Origin: JASTVH01 sp042862465
GTDB taxonomy: Bacteria > Pseudomonadota > Gammaproteobacteria > Pseudomonadales > Oleiphilaceae
Length of the DNA: 64,000 nucleotides
Assembly (NCBI GenBank): GCA_042862465.1
Contig: JASTVH010000008.1
Span: 186,001 to 250,000, forward strand
Reading direction: 5' to 3'
Notes under the pieces: generated by a model
Told to the model about the DNA's origin: nothing
Databases searched by the model: none
What the model saw: only the letters and a program-made list of their open reading frames with translations
Program-made: the position numbers and the translations under genes
Shown here: in pieces, positions 16,621-25,344 of the stretch
Layout: each line of letters begins with the position of its first letter
How positions within the stretch are numbered: the stretch's first letter is position 1

Positions 16621-16974
16621 ACTTCACCTCGCTGCATGGGTCAGTGTGTACTTTCAATGTATCGCAGCTTTTTGTCTGACAATTGTTGTTTTGGGCCAGG
16701 ATGGTATTGAGCCCTGGAAATTCGGCTCTCTTCCAGTGTTGTTGGCCTCTTATGACAGGTTTGAGGCGAACTGCGCCCAGCGTATATAGTTCTGGAAAGA
16801 CAATATTCGGTTAACTATATTGTTAGTCGAGAACCCAAAGGCCGTCAGGGGCTGTTTCTATGGCGGGTTTTGCACGGCGTTGGCAGGGTCTGTCTGGAAT
16901 TCAAGTTGCAGTGGGGGCGGCGACACGCTTATGAACCTGGCCGTTATTTTTCCAGGATCAGCGCGAGCAGTGCG
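16621..16974. other. Divergent intergenic region before the GGDEF-EAL gene
   Basis: This 354-base region separates divergent genes. It holds one plausible promoter (16761-16788) for the rightward gene and no supported small gene. The frame of the downstream gene is open back to a TTG at 16870, so its translated part could begin earlier than I have marked. Confidence 0.5.
16761..16788 (+). promoter_or_regulatory. Candidate sigma-70 promoter of the GGDEF-EAL gene
   Basis: TTGAGG and TATATA are separated by 16 bases. This would leave a leader of roughly 180 bases before the ATG at 16975. Confidence 0.4.
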
Positions 16975-19900
16975 ATGGTATTAGCTGCATGGCGCTCCCG
17001 TTCTCTCTGGGCAAGATGTGTGGTCTATTTCCTGGCAACGTTCCTGTTGTTGGGGGTGGCCTTTCTGGCCTATGACTATCAGGATTTTAGTGCCCAACGG
17101 GAAAGTGACCGCCACGCCGAAACTGTCCGGCTGTCCCTCGCCGCCAAAGCCCTGACCAGTGACTTGCAGCGCGCACTGGTCGATGTCCGAATGCTCGCCT
17201 ACAACCCGGATCTCCAGCGCTTCCTGCAGAATTCCGGGCGCCTGAATCAGAACCGGCTGGAAACCAATTTCCTCAATCTCGCCCAGACCTCCGGACTCTA
17301 CGATCAGGTTCGCCTGCTGGACAAACATGGCAAGGAGCGGATTCGCGTTAATTACAGCAACGGGCGGGCCACTCTGGTGCCCAAAGCAGAGTTGCAGGAA
17401 AAGGAGGGCCGCTACTACTTCAGCGAGACCATCGGCCTGCCCGAGGGGGGCATTTACCTGTCGCCCCTGGATCTGAATATTGAGCACGGCCAGATCGAAC
17501 GCCCCTATAAGCCCATCATTCGTCTGGCGATGCCGGTGTTTCGCCCCCGGGCTGAACAGCCGGCCGGCATCGTTATTCTCAATTACCGTGCTGACCGGCT
17601 TTTGGCTTCCCTGGAAGACGTGATGACCGACAGTTGGGGCGAGGCCATGCTGCTCAATCGTGATGGCTACTGGCTCTATAGCCCTCGTAAGTCAGATGAG
17701 TGGGGCTTCATGTGGGGCAATAACCGCACCTTCTTCAATCGTTTTCCCGAGGCGGCAGCGGCCGTCATGGCGGGTGGCGGTGGCGATGTGGTGACGGGTG
17801 CCGGCGCTTTTGTCTACACCAGTCTGACGTTACAGGAGCTGGTTGGGGTTTCCGCCCGTTCCAGCGGTGATGAAAACCGCTGGGTGATCGTGACGCATGT
17901 GTCACCGGATGACTACGCATTCTCGCTGGCAAAGAGTTTCTGGGGAAAACCGCTGGGGTTGTCATTGTTGGCTGGGCTGGCTGTGTTGCTCAGTGTGCCC
18001 CTGGCCTGGTTACGTCATGTCAACGTCCTCAAGGATCGGGCGCTGGCCTACAGTGAGCGGTCGCTGGCTGAGGCCCAGGAGGTTGCCCGACTGGGTAGCT
18101 GGCGCTGGGTGCAACCTACCGGTCAACTGGAAGCGTCCGCAGTGGCCTATGATATTCTGGGACTCAAACCTGCACCCACGGCCCGGTTCCGGCGCCGGGA
18201 TTTCTATCGCTACGTCGTTGAAGAGGACCGCGCCAGTGTCAAAGCTGCCGTCGAACAAGCGGTTCGCGAAGGCGGGCGTTTCGAGGTGGATCACCGTATC
18301 AGGCGGCCGGACGGGGAAACCCGCTATGTCCATATGCGGGGCAACGTCATTGATCCCACGATCCAGAACCTGACCCTGTTCGGTACCATTCAGGACATCA
18401 CCGAGCGCAAGGCCACCGAACAGAAGCTGCAGCAGGCGGCGGTGGTATTCGATGCCACTCAGGATGCCATCCTGATTACCGGCCCCGATAAAAAAGTGAC
18501 TGCGGTTAATGAAGCCTTCACCCGAATAACGGGTTATACCGCCGACGAGGTGATCGGGCGTACACCCCGCTTTCAAAACTCGGGGCTGCAGGATGAAGCC
18601 TTTTACGCAAAGATCTGGTCGGCATTGGATCAAGAGGGACACTGGCAGGGCGAAATATGGAATCGCCGCAAGAACGGCGAGCTGTATCCGGCGTGGGAAA
18701 ACATCAATGTGGTCAAGGATGCAAGCGGCGAGGCTTCCAAGTATATCGCCGTATTTTCCGATATCAGCCAACTCAAGGAAGCCGAGGCAAAACTGAAGCA
18801 ATTGGCGCATCACGATCCACTGACCGGATTGCCCAACCGGCTCTTCTTTAATGGCCATCTGGAAAAGTCACTGCAGCGCGCTAAACGCCACGGCAAGAAA
18901 GTGGGCCTGATGTTCCTGGATCTGGACCGCTTCAAGGTGATCAACGACACCATGGGGCACGAGGCTGGCGACTGTCTTTTGCAGGCTATAGGCGAGCGGC
19001 TTCGGCAGAGCGTGCGTGCAGAAGATATGGTGGCCCGCCTCGGCGGCGATGAGTTCACCATCATTCTGGAGGAGGTGGAGCGTGGTGAGGACCTGGCGCA
19101 CCTGGCCGCCAAAATCGTGGAAGAGGTGGGACGCCCGGTGGCGATTAGCGGACGGGATGTTACCACTTCAACCAGCATTGGCATCAGCCTCTACCCGGAT
19201 GACGCCAAAACCGGCGACGGCTTGGCGAAAGCCGCCGATGCCGCCATGTACAGCGCGAAAAGCCGGGGCAGGAACAACTACCAGTTCTTTACCCAAGAGC
19301 TGACTCTCAAGGCGCGGAACCAGCTGGAAATTGAGAACCAGTTGCGCCAAGCCCTGCAGGAGAACCGGTTTATGCTGGCATTCCAGCCGCAGGTGGATTT
19401 GCGCACCGGGCGCCTGGTGGGTCTGGAAGCGCTGCTGCGTATTAATGATCCGGTGCACGGTGTACACCTGCCCAAGGAGTTGATTCCAATTGCCGAAGAA
19501 AGCGGCTGGATTACCCAGGTGGGCGGTTGGGTACTGCAGGAGGTTTGCCGGCAGCTCAATGCGTGGCGCGAGAAAGGCTTGGGCCCGGTGCGTATCAGCA
19601 TCAACGCCTCGGAGTGCGAAATCAGCCGTGGCCATCTTGCCGAATGGGTGCAGCAGGCCATCGACAGCGGCTGTGTGGAGCCGGAGATGCTGGAGCTGGA
19701 AATTACCGAGGGGGTCTTCCAATCCGTGTCCGAAAGTGTACGGATCCTCGAAAAGGTGAAGCAAATGGGCGTCTCTATCGCCATCGACGATTTTGGCACG
19801 GGGTATTCCTCGCTGGGGCGATTGAAGCACCTTCCTGTCAGCACCCTGAAGATCGACCGTCAGTTCGTTAAGCATCTGGAAACCGACCCTGACAGTCAGG

Positions 19901-20169
19901 CCATCGTGGTGGCGGTGATCACCCTGGGGCATAGCCTGGGGCTGAAAGTTATTGCCGAGGGAGTGGAGAAAGTCGGGCAGTGTATGCTTCTGCGCAAACT
20001 GGGCTGCGACGAGGTACAGGGCTTCCTGATCGGTAAACCCGTTCTGAATGACGAACTCCACGAATTCCTGCGCGAGGGTTGGCAGGTATCCTGGCTGAGT
20101 GACCTGCCGCCCCTTGACTCGCCGCGGCCCGGTGGCGACGATAAAAGCTCCAATATCTCGCCTTCGTGA
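16975..20169 (+). CDS. Membrane sensor with PAS domains, GGDEF and EAL (c-di-GMP turnover)
   Basis: From ATG 16975 the protein has 1064 residues. It has an N-terminal membrane helix (VVYFLATFLLLGVAFLAY), a large periplasmic sensor domain of the Cache type, a second helix (GLSLLAGLAVLLSVPLAWL), two PAS domains (the second ending in the EAEAKLKQLAHHDPLTGLPN linker), then GGDEF and EAL domains. The active-site GGDEF is intact (residues 690-694) and the EAL motif reads EALLR (818-822). DDFGTGYSSL and AEGVE, needed for phosphodiesterase folding and metal binding, are present. It could therefore make or break c-di-GMP. The exact start is uncertain: no good ribosome binding site precedes 16975 and the frame is open to TTG 16870. 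Confidence 0.92.
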   Translation: MVLAAWRSRSLWARCVVYFLATFLLLGVAFLAYDYQDFSAQRESDRHAETVRLSLAAKALTSDLQRALVDVRMLAYNPDLQRFLQNSGRLNQNRLETNFLNLAQTSGLYDQVRLLDKHGKERIRVNYSNGRATLVPKAELQEKEGRYYFSETIGLPEGGIYLSPLDLNIEHGQIERPYKPIIRLAMPVFRPRAEQPAGIVILNYRADRLLASLEDVMTDSWGEAMLLNRDGYWLYSPRKSDEWGFMWGNNRTFFNRFPEAAAAVMAGGGGDVVTGAGAFVYTSLTLQELVGVSARSSGDENRWVIVTHVSPDDYAFSLAKSFWGKPLGLSLLAGLAVLLSVPLAWLRHVNVLKDRALAYSERSLAEAQEVARLGSWRWVQPTGQLEASAVAYDILGLKPAPTARFRRRDFYRYVVEEDRASVKAAVEQAVREGGRFEVDHRIRRPDGETRYVHMRGNVIDPTIQNLTLFGTIQDITERKATEQKLQQAAVVFDATQDAILITGPDKKVTAVNEAFTRITGYTADEVIGRTPRFQNSGLQDEAFYAKIWSALDQEGHWQGEIWNRRKNGELYPAWENINVVKDASGEASKYIAVFSDISQLKEAEAKLKQLAHHDPLTGLPNRLFFNGHLEKSLQRAKRHGKKVGLMFLDLDRFKVINDTMGHEAGDCLLQAIGERLRQSVRAEDMVARLGGDEFTIILEEVERGEDLAHLAAKIVEEVGRPVAISGRDVTTSTSIGISLYPDDAKTGDGLAKAADAAMYSAKSRGRNNYQFFTQELTLKARNQLEIENQLRQALQENRFMLAFQPQVDLRTGRLVGLEALLRINDPVHGVHLPKELIPIAEESGWITQVGGWVLQEVCRQLNAWREKGLGPVRISINASECEISRGHLAEWVQQAIDSGCVEPEMLELEITEGVFQSVSESVRILEKVKQMGVSIAIDDFGTGYSSLGRLKHLPVSTLKIDRQFVKHLETDPDSQAIVVAVITLGHSLGLKVIAEGVEKVGQCMLLRKLGCDEVQGFLIGKPVLNDELHEFLREGWQVSWLSDLPPLDSPRPGGDDKSSNISPS

Positions 20170-20260
20170 ATGCGGTGCCGTTCTCCGGCATTGGCATGCC
20201 CCCATCCGAGCCGGGGAACCGGACGCCCGCCTTCAGGTAATGCGTTAAAGGAGCTTATGC

Positions 20261-20962
20261 ATGCCGCACCACGTGACCAATCGCAGACGCCAGTATCCCA
20301 ACACGGAACACCCGCAGACCGCTGACAGTTTTTTTCATGAGGCGGCGAACGCGTCGGTTTATGTGCTTGGCGGGGTCACTTTCTGTGTCGGCAGCGTGTT
20401 TTTCCTGCCCCAGTTCAAGGCCTGGCAATGGTTGGGCGCCTGGTTGTTTGTTATCGGTTCGCTGCTTTATCTTTTCGTCACCATTCAGGACCTCATCGAG
20501 GTCGCCCGATACGCCCGGCAGGACCAGGACCCGCGCTCGCGTAACAGCCTGGAAATGGGCAACGCCCTGCTTTACAGCCTGGGCTGCGTGTTGTTTGTGG
20601 TGGGGAGTCTGGCCTTCGTGCCGGCCATCAAATCCGAAGCGCTGGGGGCCTGGGCCTTCATCATCGGCAGTCTCGTTTTCATGATCGGGGCGGCCATCAA
20701 CGTCCGCTTGATCACCCGGGCCGGCAACCTGCTTATGCTGCAGCTCTTCAATGGCATCGCCATACTCTTCATGCTGGGCTCACTGCTCTTTGTGGTCGCC
20801 TCCGTTCCCTATCTGTGGGATCACCTTGCGGACAGGGACAAAACGTTGCTCTACACCTATCTGGCCAGCCAATTCATCATTGCCAGCGTGTTTTTCTTCA
20901 TCGCTGGCCTTATGAACTTCTATCGAGCCTACATTGCGCATCAACATTACTGTGCAAACTGA
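20261..20962 (+). CDS. YrhK-domain integral membrane protein
   Basis: The 233-residue protein has six predicted membrane helices arranged as repeated YrhK-type units, each starting with a small-residue helix (VYVLGGVTFCVGSVFFLP, LLYSLGCVLFVVGSLAFVP, LMLQLFNGIAILFMLGSLLF) followed by a GAW/GSL motif. YrhK domains are of unknown function. The ATG at 20261 follows AAAGGAG. It lies 91 bases after the GGDEF-EAL gene in the same direction and could be cotranscribed, but nothing indicates a shared pathway. Confidence 0.85.
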   Translation: MPHHVTNRRRQYPNTEHPQTADSFFHEAANASVYVLGGVTFCVGSVFFLPQFKAWQWLGAWLFVIGSLLYLFVTIQDLIEVARYARQDQDPRSRNSLEMGNALLYSLGCVLFVVGSLAFVPAIKSEALGAWAFIIGSLVFMIGAAINVRLITRAGNLLMLQLFNGIAILFMLGSLLFVVASVPYLWDHLADRDKTLLYTYLASQFIIASVFFFIAGLMNFYRAYIAHQHYCAN

Positions 20963-21158
20963 ACAGGAGCGTCATCAAGTGAGCTGGCGGCGAATCACGC
21001 GCTGTATCATCGGCGCCGGATTGTGCAAACAACGGATGCTTCACTACAGTTAAAGAACCTCTGAAAAACGCTTGCTTGCCACGCGGTAAACAGGGCTTTT
21101 TCAGCAGGCGCATGAACACGGCGTTCCCTTTTCAGCCAGCGCAGGAGCAGGCCGAAGT

Positions 21159-22265
21159 ATGGATACTCATCAGAACTCAGCGGTCGATTTTCTGGTTAAC
21201 AGGCAGCACCTTCGGGAAACCCGATTCGCCACTTCGGACGCCGATCATCGGCCGCTGCAGGAAGGGGAAGTCCGCCTGCGGATCGAACGGTTTGCCCTCA
21301 CTGCCAACAACATCACCTATGCGGTTTTCGGTGACCAGCTGAATTACTGGTCACTGTTTCCGGCGCCGGAGCCCTGGGGCCGCGTGCCAGTGTGGGGGTT
21401 TGCGGACGTGGTTGAGTCCACCCTGGACCATATCGTGGCAGGAGAGCGTCTGTTCGGCTTTATGCCCATTTCCAGTCATCTCATTGTTCAGCCGGGCAAG
21501 GTCAGCAGTGCCCTCTTTGTGGATGAGGCACCGGGGAGGGACGCGATCAACGAAATCTACAACCAGTACGTGCGCGTCTCCAACGATCCGCACCACCAGC
21601 CGGACTATGAAAACCTCATGGCCCTGTTCCGGCCCCTGTTTACCTCCGCGTTCCTGCTGGCCCATGACCTCAAGGCCCGGGATTACGCCGGAGCCGACGC
21701 CCTTATCCTCTCCAGCGCGTCCAGCAAGACCGCCTTCGGTACCGCTTTCCAGCTGCATCGCAATCGCGAATCCCAGGAGCGACCGGAGCTGATCGCCCTG
21801 ACGTCCAGATCTCACCGGCTCTATGTGGCTTCCCTGGGCTGCTACGACCGGGTCCTCAGCTATGACGAGGTGGACGAGCTGGATCCAAAATACCGCTACG
21901 CCTACGTGGACTTTTCCGGGGACAGCGACCTGCGCCGGGCGGTGCATGCACGGTTGCAGGATCAACTAACCTACAGTGGCCTGGTGGGCGCCGCCCACTG
22001 GGACAAGCTCAAGCCTGACGATAACCTGCCCGGGCCGGAGCCTGCTCTCTTTTTTGCGCCTTCCCAGGCCCAACAGCTGGCGAAAGAGTGGGGCCGCGAA
22101 CTGTTCCAGCGGCGCCTGATGGACGCTACGGCCGACTTTCTGGGCGTGGCCGCGCAACTGATCCGGGTTTCCCATTACCGGGGGGAACAGGCGGTTGAAG
22201 AGGCCTTTCTGCGCTTGCTGGCAGGCCAGGTGGCCGGCTCCGAAGGAATGCTGCTTTCCCTTTAG
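21159..22265 (+). CDS. DUF2855 family protein
   Basis: The 368-residue protein fits the DUF2855 family. It opens with a short N-terminal arm, then RIERFALTANNITYAVFGDQLNYW, which is like the N-terminal domain of medium-chain reductases. A central segment, LILSSASSKTAFGTAFQLHR, sits where a Rossmann nucleotide-binding turn would be. These suggest a divergent alcohol-dehydrogenase-like or quinone-reductase-like fold without the zinc ligands, but no reaction is known. AGGAG lies about 10 bases upstream of ATG 21159. The gene appears monocistronic. Confidence 0.82.
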   Translation: MDTHQNSAVDFLVNRQHLRETRFATSDADHRPLQEGEVRLRIERFALTANNITYAVFGDQLNYWSLFPAPEPWGRVPVWGFADVVESTLDHIVAGERLFGFMPISSHLIVQPGKVSSALFVDEAPGRDAINEIYNQYVRVSNDPHHQPDYENLMALFRPLFTSAFLLAHDLKARDYAGADALILSSASSKTAFGTAFQLHRNRESQERPELIALTSRSHRLYVASLGCYDRVLSYDEVDELDPKYRYAYVDFSGDSDLRRAVHARLQDQLTYSGLVGAAHWDKLKPDDNLPGPEPALFFAPSQAQQLAKEWGRELFQRRLMDATADFLGVAAQLIRVSHYRGEQAVEEAFLRLLAGQVAGSEGMLLSL

Positions 22266-22388
22266 GCCATGGGATGAGGTGTGATTAAAGTTTGAACAGC
22301 ATGCGGCCTCGTAGGATGATAGGACGAGTGCTGCAGCGTATCAGCGCGTGATAGCCGCACGGCTTTGGATGGCGGAGGGCTGTTTGCG

Positions 22389-22895
22389 ATGGTTCGACAT
22401 GTTTCCGATCAGAACGGGATTCGTCTGATACTCACCCCCAACCGCTCCCTGGGCTGGCCGGGCAATGTTCTGGTATGGGCCGGGATTGCTGCCGTATCCC
22501 TGGGCGTGGCCGTCGGCATGAGCGCGGTTGGCGCCTGGCCCATTCTGCCGTTTGCCGGCCTGGAGCTCGCTGCTCTGGCAGGGGGCTTCTATTACACCGC
22601 CCGGCACTGTTTTCGTCAGGAAGTCCTGGTGCTTTCACCCCGGACGCTACGGCTGGAGAAAGGCCGTTATCGCAAGGAGGCCGAATGGAATCTGCCCCGG
22701 CATTCGAGCCGCATATATCTGAACGAACCGCACCATCCCTGGGAGCCGCCCCGGCTTTTCCTCAAACACCGCGAAACCGAGGTCCCGCTGGCGGCGTTCC
22801 TGAACCTTCACGATGTTGAGGCATTGGTGACCACACTTGAATACCAGGGCGTGCCCATCCAGCGGATGCAGGCACGACAATCGCTGTGGCTCTGA
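22389..22895 (+). CDS. DUF2244 family membrane protein
   Basis: The start is ATG 22389, nine bases after GGAGGG; an in-frame ATG eight codons upstream has no such site. The 168-residue product has two membrane helices near the N terminus (VLVWAGIAAVSLGVAVGM and a second ending AALAGGFYYTARH) preceded by LTPNRSLGW, the characteristic DUF2244 opening. The soluble C-terminal half is beta-rich (VLVLSPRTLRLEKG). In some relatives the gene neighbours cytochrome oxidase genes; that is not so here. Function unknown. Confidence 0.85.
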   Translation: MVRHVSDQNGIRLILTPNRSLGWPGNVLVWAGIAAVSLGVAVGMSAVGAWPILPFAGLELAALAGGFYYTARHCFRQEVLVLSPRTLRLEKGRYRKEAEWNLPRHSSRIYLNEPHHPWEPPRLFLKHRETEVPLAAFLNLHDVEALVTTLEYQGVPIQRMQARQSLWL

Positions 22896-22988
22896 GGGGC
22901 ACCACCGTTTTTGACGCACACCGCCGGTCACGGAGGGGGACTTTCGGTTCGGCGGCGTTCATTGATCCGGCGCAGGGAGATCACCACC

Positions 22989-23780
22989 ATGGATTTGCAG
23001 CTTACCAACCGTCTTGCCTTCATTTCCGGCAGTACTGCGGGGATAGGCCGGGCCATCGCCGAGACAATGGCGCGCGAAGGGGCCCGCGTCATCATCAATG
23101 GTCGTACCTCCGAGGCGGTGGCCACCGCCCGGGAGGAAATCCAGGCCCGCACCGGAGGTGAAGTGCTGGGGTTTGCCGGGGACATGAGCGAGGCCGAGGC
23201 CGCCAATAGCCTGGTGGAAACCTACCCGGGCATCGAGATCCTGATCAACAACATGGGGATTTTCGAGCCCTGCGATTTCCCCGATATCAGCGATGACGAC
23301 TGGATGCGTTTCTTCAACGTCAACGTACTCAGCGGCATCCGTCTGGCCCGGTTGTGTCTGCCGGCGATGAAGGAGCAGGACTGGGGTCGGATCATCTTTA
23401 TCTCCAGTGAGAGCGGGGTGCAGATCCCGGCCGAGATGATCCATTACGGCGTGACCAAGACGGCCCAGCTGGGTGTTTCCAGAGGCCTTGCGGAATCGTT
23501 GGCCGGTACCGGAATCACGGTCAACGCGGTATTGCCCGGCCCAACCAAGTCCCGCGGGGTTGGCGGTTTTGTCCAGCGGCTGGCGGAAGAACAGGGCAAG
23601 TCCTTCGAGGAATTCGAAAAGGATTTCTTCCGTGATGTCCGGCCAACCTCGCTGATCAAGCGCTTCGCCGAGCCGTCCGAAGTGGCCTCCCTGGTCGCCT
23701 ATGTCGCCAGTCCGCTGGCATCGGCCACCACCGGGGCGTCGCTGCGCGTGGATGGCGGTGTGGTGAAGAGCGCGTTCTAG
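22989..23780 (+). CDS. SDR-family NAD(P)-dependent oxidoreductase
   Basis: The 263-residue protein starts at ATG 22989 after AGGGAG (an earlier in-frame ATG gives an arginine-rich leader unlike the family). It is a classical short-chain dehydrogenase: cofactor loop SGSTAGIGRAI near residue 11, NNMG in the NNAG position, catalytic serine within ISSESG, and the YxxxK pair as YGVTK. The C terminus (ASATTGASLRVDGGVVKSAF) is typical of 3-oxoacyl-ACP-reductase-like members. The downstream ATP-grasp gene begins two bases after its stop, so the two are an operon. Substrate unknown. Confidence 0.9.
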   Translation: MDLQLTNRLAFISGSTAGIGRAIAETMAREGARVIINGRTSEAVATAREEIQARTGGEVLGFAGDMSEAEAANSLVETYPGIEILINNMGIFEPCDFPDISDDDWMRFFNVNVLSGIRLARLCLPAMKEQDWGRIIFISSESGVQIPAEMIHYGVTKTAQLGVSRGLAESLAGTGITVNAVLPGPTKSRGVGGFVQRLAEEQGKSFEEFEKDFFRDVRPTSLIKRFAEPSEVASLVAYVASPLASATTGASLRVDGGVVKSAF

Positions 23781-23782
23781 CC

Positions 23783-24802
23783 ATGACGGGCACAACACTC
23801 ACCGTGGGCCTGCTGTCCGGCGATCCCGATTTGCCCTATGAATACGGGGTGGATGGCCGCTTCGGAGCCGAAGATCGTGAAGCGGTGGCGCAGGTCATCG
23901 AAACGCTGGAAGGGCTGGAGGGGTATCGGGTCCGGCACTATGCCGACCATCGCCGGATGATCGACGATTTGCGCCATGAGCCGCCGGACCTGGTGCTCAA
24001 TTTCTGCGATACCGGCTACCTCAACCGGCTGCCCAACGAACCCAACGTACCGGCTCTGTTGGAGCTGCTCGACCTTCCCTACACCGGCTCGCCGCCCTCG
24101 GCCATGCACCGCTGTAACGACAAGGCGATGGTCCGCCTGCTGGCGGCCAATCACGGCATCCCGGTGCCCAACGAGACCCTGATCGACCTGCGTGCCGATC
24201 CCATGCGGCGTCCTGAACTCTATCCGGCCATCATCAAGCCCAATGCCGGTTGCGGCAGCCTCGGGGTGACGCCGGACAGTGTGGTCCACACGCCGGCAGA
24301 GGCTGATGCCTACCTGCACCGCCTGGCGGAGGAGACCAACTGGCAGCGGGCCCTGGCCCAGGATTTTCTCGATGGCGCCGAATACACCCTGGGGCTGATC
24401 GGCAACCCGGATCAGGGGTTCACGGTACTGCCGCCCCTGGAGATCGATTACAGCCATCTGGACCCGGGCCTGCCGCCTATCCTGACCTATGGCTCCAAGG
24501 CGGATCCGGATTCGCCATACTGGCAGGAGCTGCGCTTCAAACAGGCGGACATCGACGACATTACCTACGCCCAGATGGTGGAACACAGCACCTTCCTTTT
24601 CGAGCGGCTGGGCCTGAGAGACTATGCCCGCATGGACTTCCGTGCCGGGGCGGATGGCGTGCCCCGGCTGCTGGAGCCCAATTTCAATCCGACCTGGAAT
24701 TACGACGCGAAGATGGCGCTTATGGCGGGATGGGCGGGGTATGGGTATGGGGAGTTTTTGGATATGATTCTTACGGCCGCTCGGGGGCGATATGGACTTT
24801 GA
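23783..24802 (+). CDS. ATP-grasp D-alanine-D-alanine ligase-like protein
   Basis: The 339-residue protein has the order of a D-Ala-D-Ala ligase: an N-terminal domain with DLVLNFCDTGY and the YTGSPPSAMHRCNDKAMVRL segment, the central ATP-grasp part (PAIIKPNAGCGSLGV), and a metal-binding C-terminal end with ARMDFRAG and LLEPNFNPTW. It would join an amino or amide group to a carboxylate with ATP. Length and motifs differ enough from Ddl that a peptidoglycan role is not implied; paralogues of this kind are common beside oxidoreductases. It starts two bases after the SDR gene. Confidence 0.85.
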   Translation: MTGTTLTVGLLSGDPDLPYEYGVDGRFGAEDREAVAQVIETLEGLEGYRVRHYADHRRMIDDLRHEPPDLVLNFCDTGYLNRLPNEPNVPALLELLDLPYTGSPPSAMHRCNDKAMVRLLAANHGIPVPNETLIDLRADPMRRPELYPAIIKPNAGCGSLGVTPDSVVHTPAEADAYLHRLAEETNWQRALAQDFLDGAEYTLGLIGNPDQGFTVLPPLEIDYSHLDPGLPPILTYGSKADPDSPYWQELRFKQADIDDITYAQMVEHSTFLFERLGLRDYARMDFRAGADGVPRLLEPNFNPTWNYDAKMALMAGWAGYGYGEFLDMILTAARGRYGL

Positions 24803-24855
24803 TTGTTGCGGTGAGAAATGGGTGTGCGTGCTGGACACCTGCGTTCGCGCTCTTT

Positions 24856-25268
24856 GAGCCCCTCGCCCCAACGGGGAGAGGGGATGTAGACGTCATCACC
24901 GGTTACCTTCTGTCATCCCCGCGTAGGCGCACTGCTGTCCGGGGAAATTTGGAAGTGCTTACTGAGACACTTTGTGCTGTCTAGGCTCAAGGGGCAATAC
25001 CGCTGGAGACGACTCAAAGCAGCCTAGTGTCGCACCGTGATGAGAACCTACATCCCCTCTCCCCACCGTGGGAGAGGGCCAGGGAGAGGGGGAGGGGCCG
25101 ATAGGCCCCCGGTGAGGATTCGGCCGGCGCTAGGCCCCGGCTCCCCCTCTCCCCAACCCCTCTCCCACGGAGGGGCGAGGGGCTCCATGGCGCAATCTTA
25201 AGAGAGGCCCGAAGCCACGAGCCACGGCTTCTGTATTTCCCCGGACAGCAGTGCGCGCAGGCGGGGAT
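24856..25268. repeat. Cluster of palindromic intergenic repeats
   Basis: The 540 bases between the ATP-grasp gene and the convergent hydrolase gene contain no gene but nested inverted repeats. An outer 34-bp pair (24915-24948 and 25235-25268, 31 of 34 bases complementary) carries the string ATTTCCCCGGACAGCAGTGC. Inside it, CTACATCCCCTCTCCCC (25048-25064) is complementary to 24873-24889, and GGGGCGAGGGGCTC (25172-25185) is complementary to 24856-24869. Further C-rich and G-rich runs fill 25060-25185. This looks like several short intergenic repeat elements inserted beside or within one another; transcription from both convergent genes would form strong hairpins. Confidence 0.7.
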
Positions 25269-25344
25269 CCAGAGCGGCCGGCAACTCAGTTCGCAGGTTC
25301 GCTTTGATTCCAACTTGGCCATCGAGGCCCCAAAAGTCCTCCTT

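Noticed and set aside
24915..25268. Inverted repeats as ends of a transposon
   Set aside because: Only about 285 bases lie between the arms, with no coding frame and no clear target duplication; it is better described as intergenic repeats.
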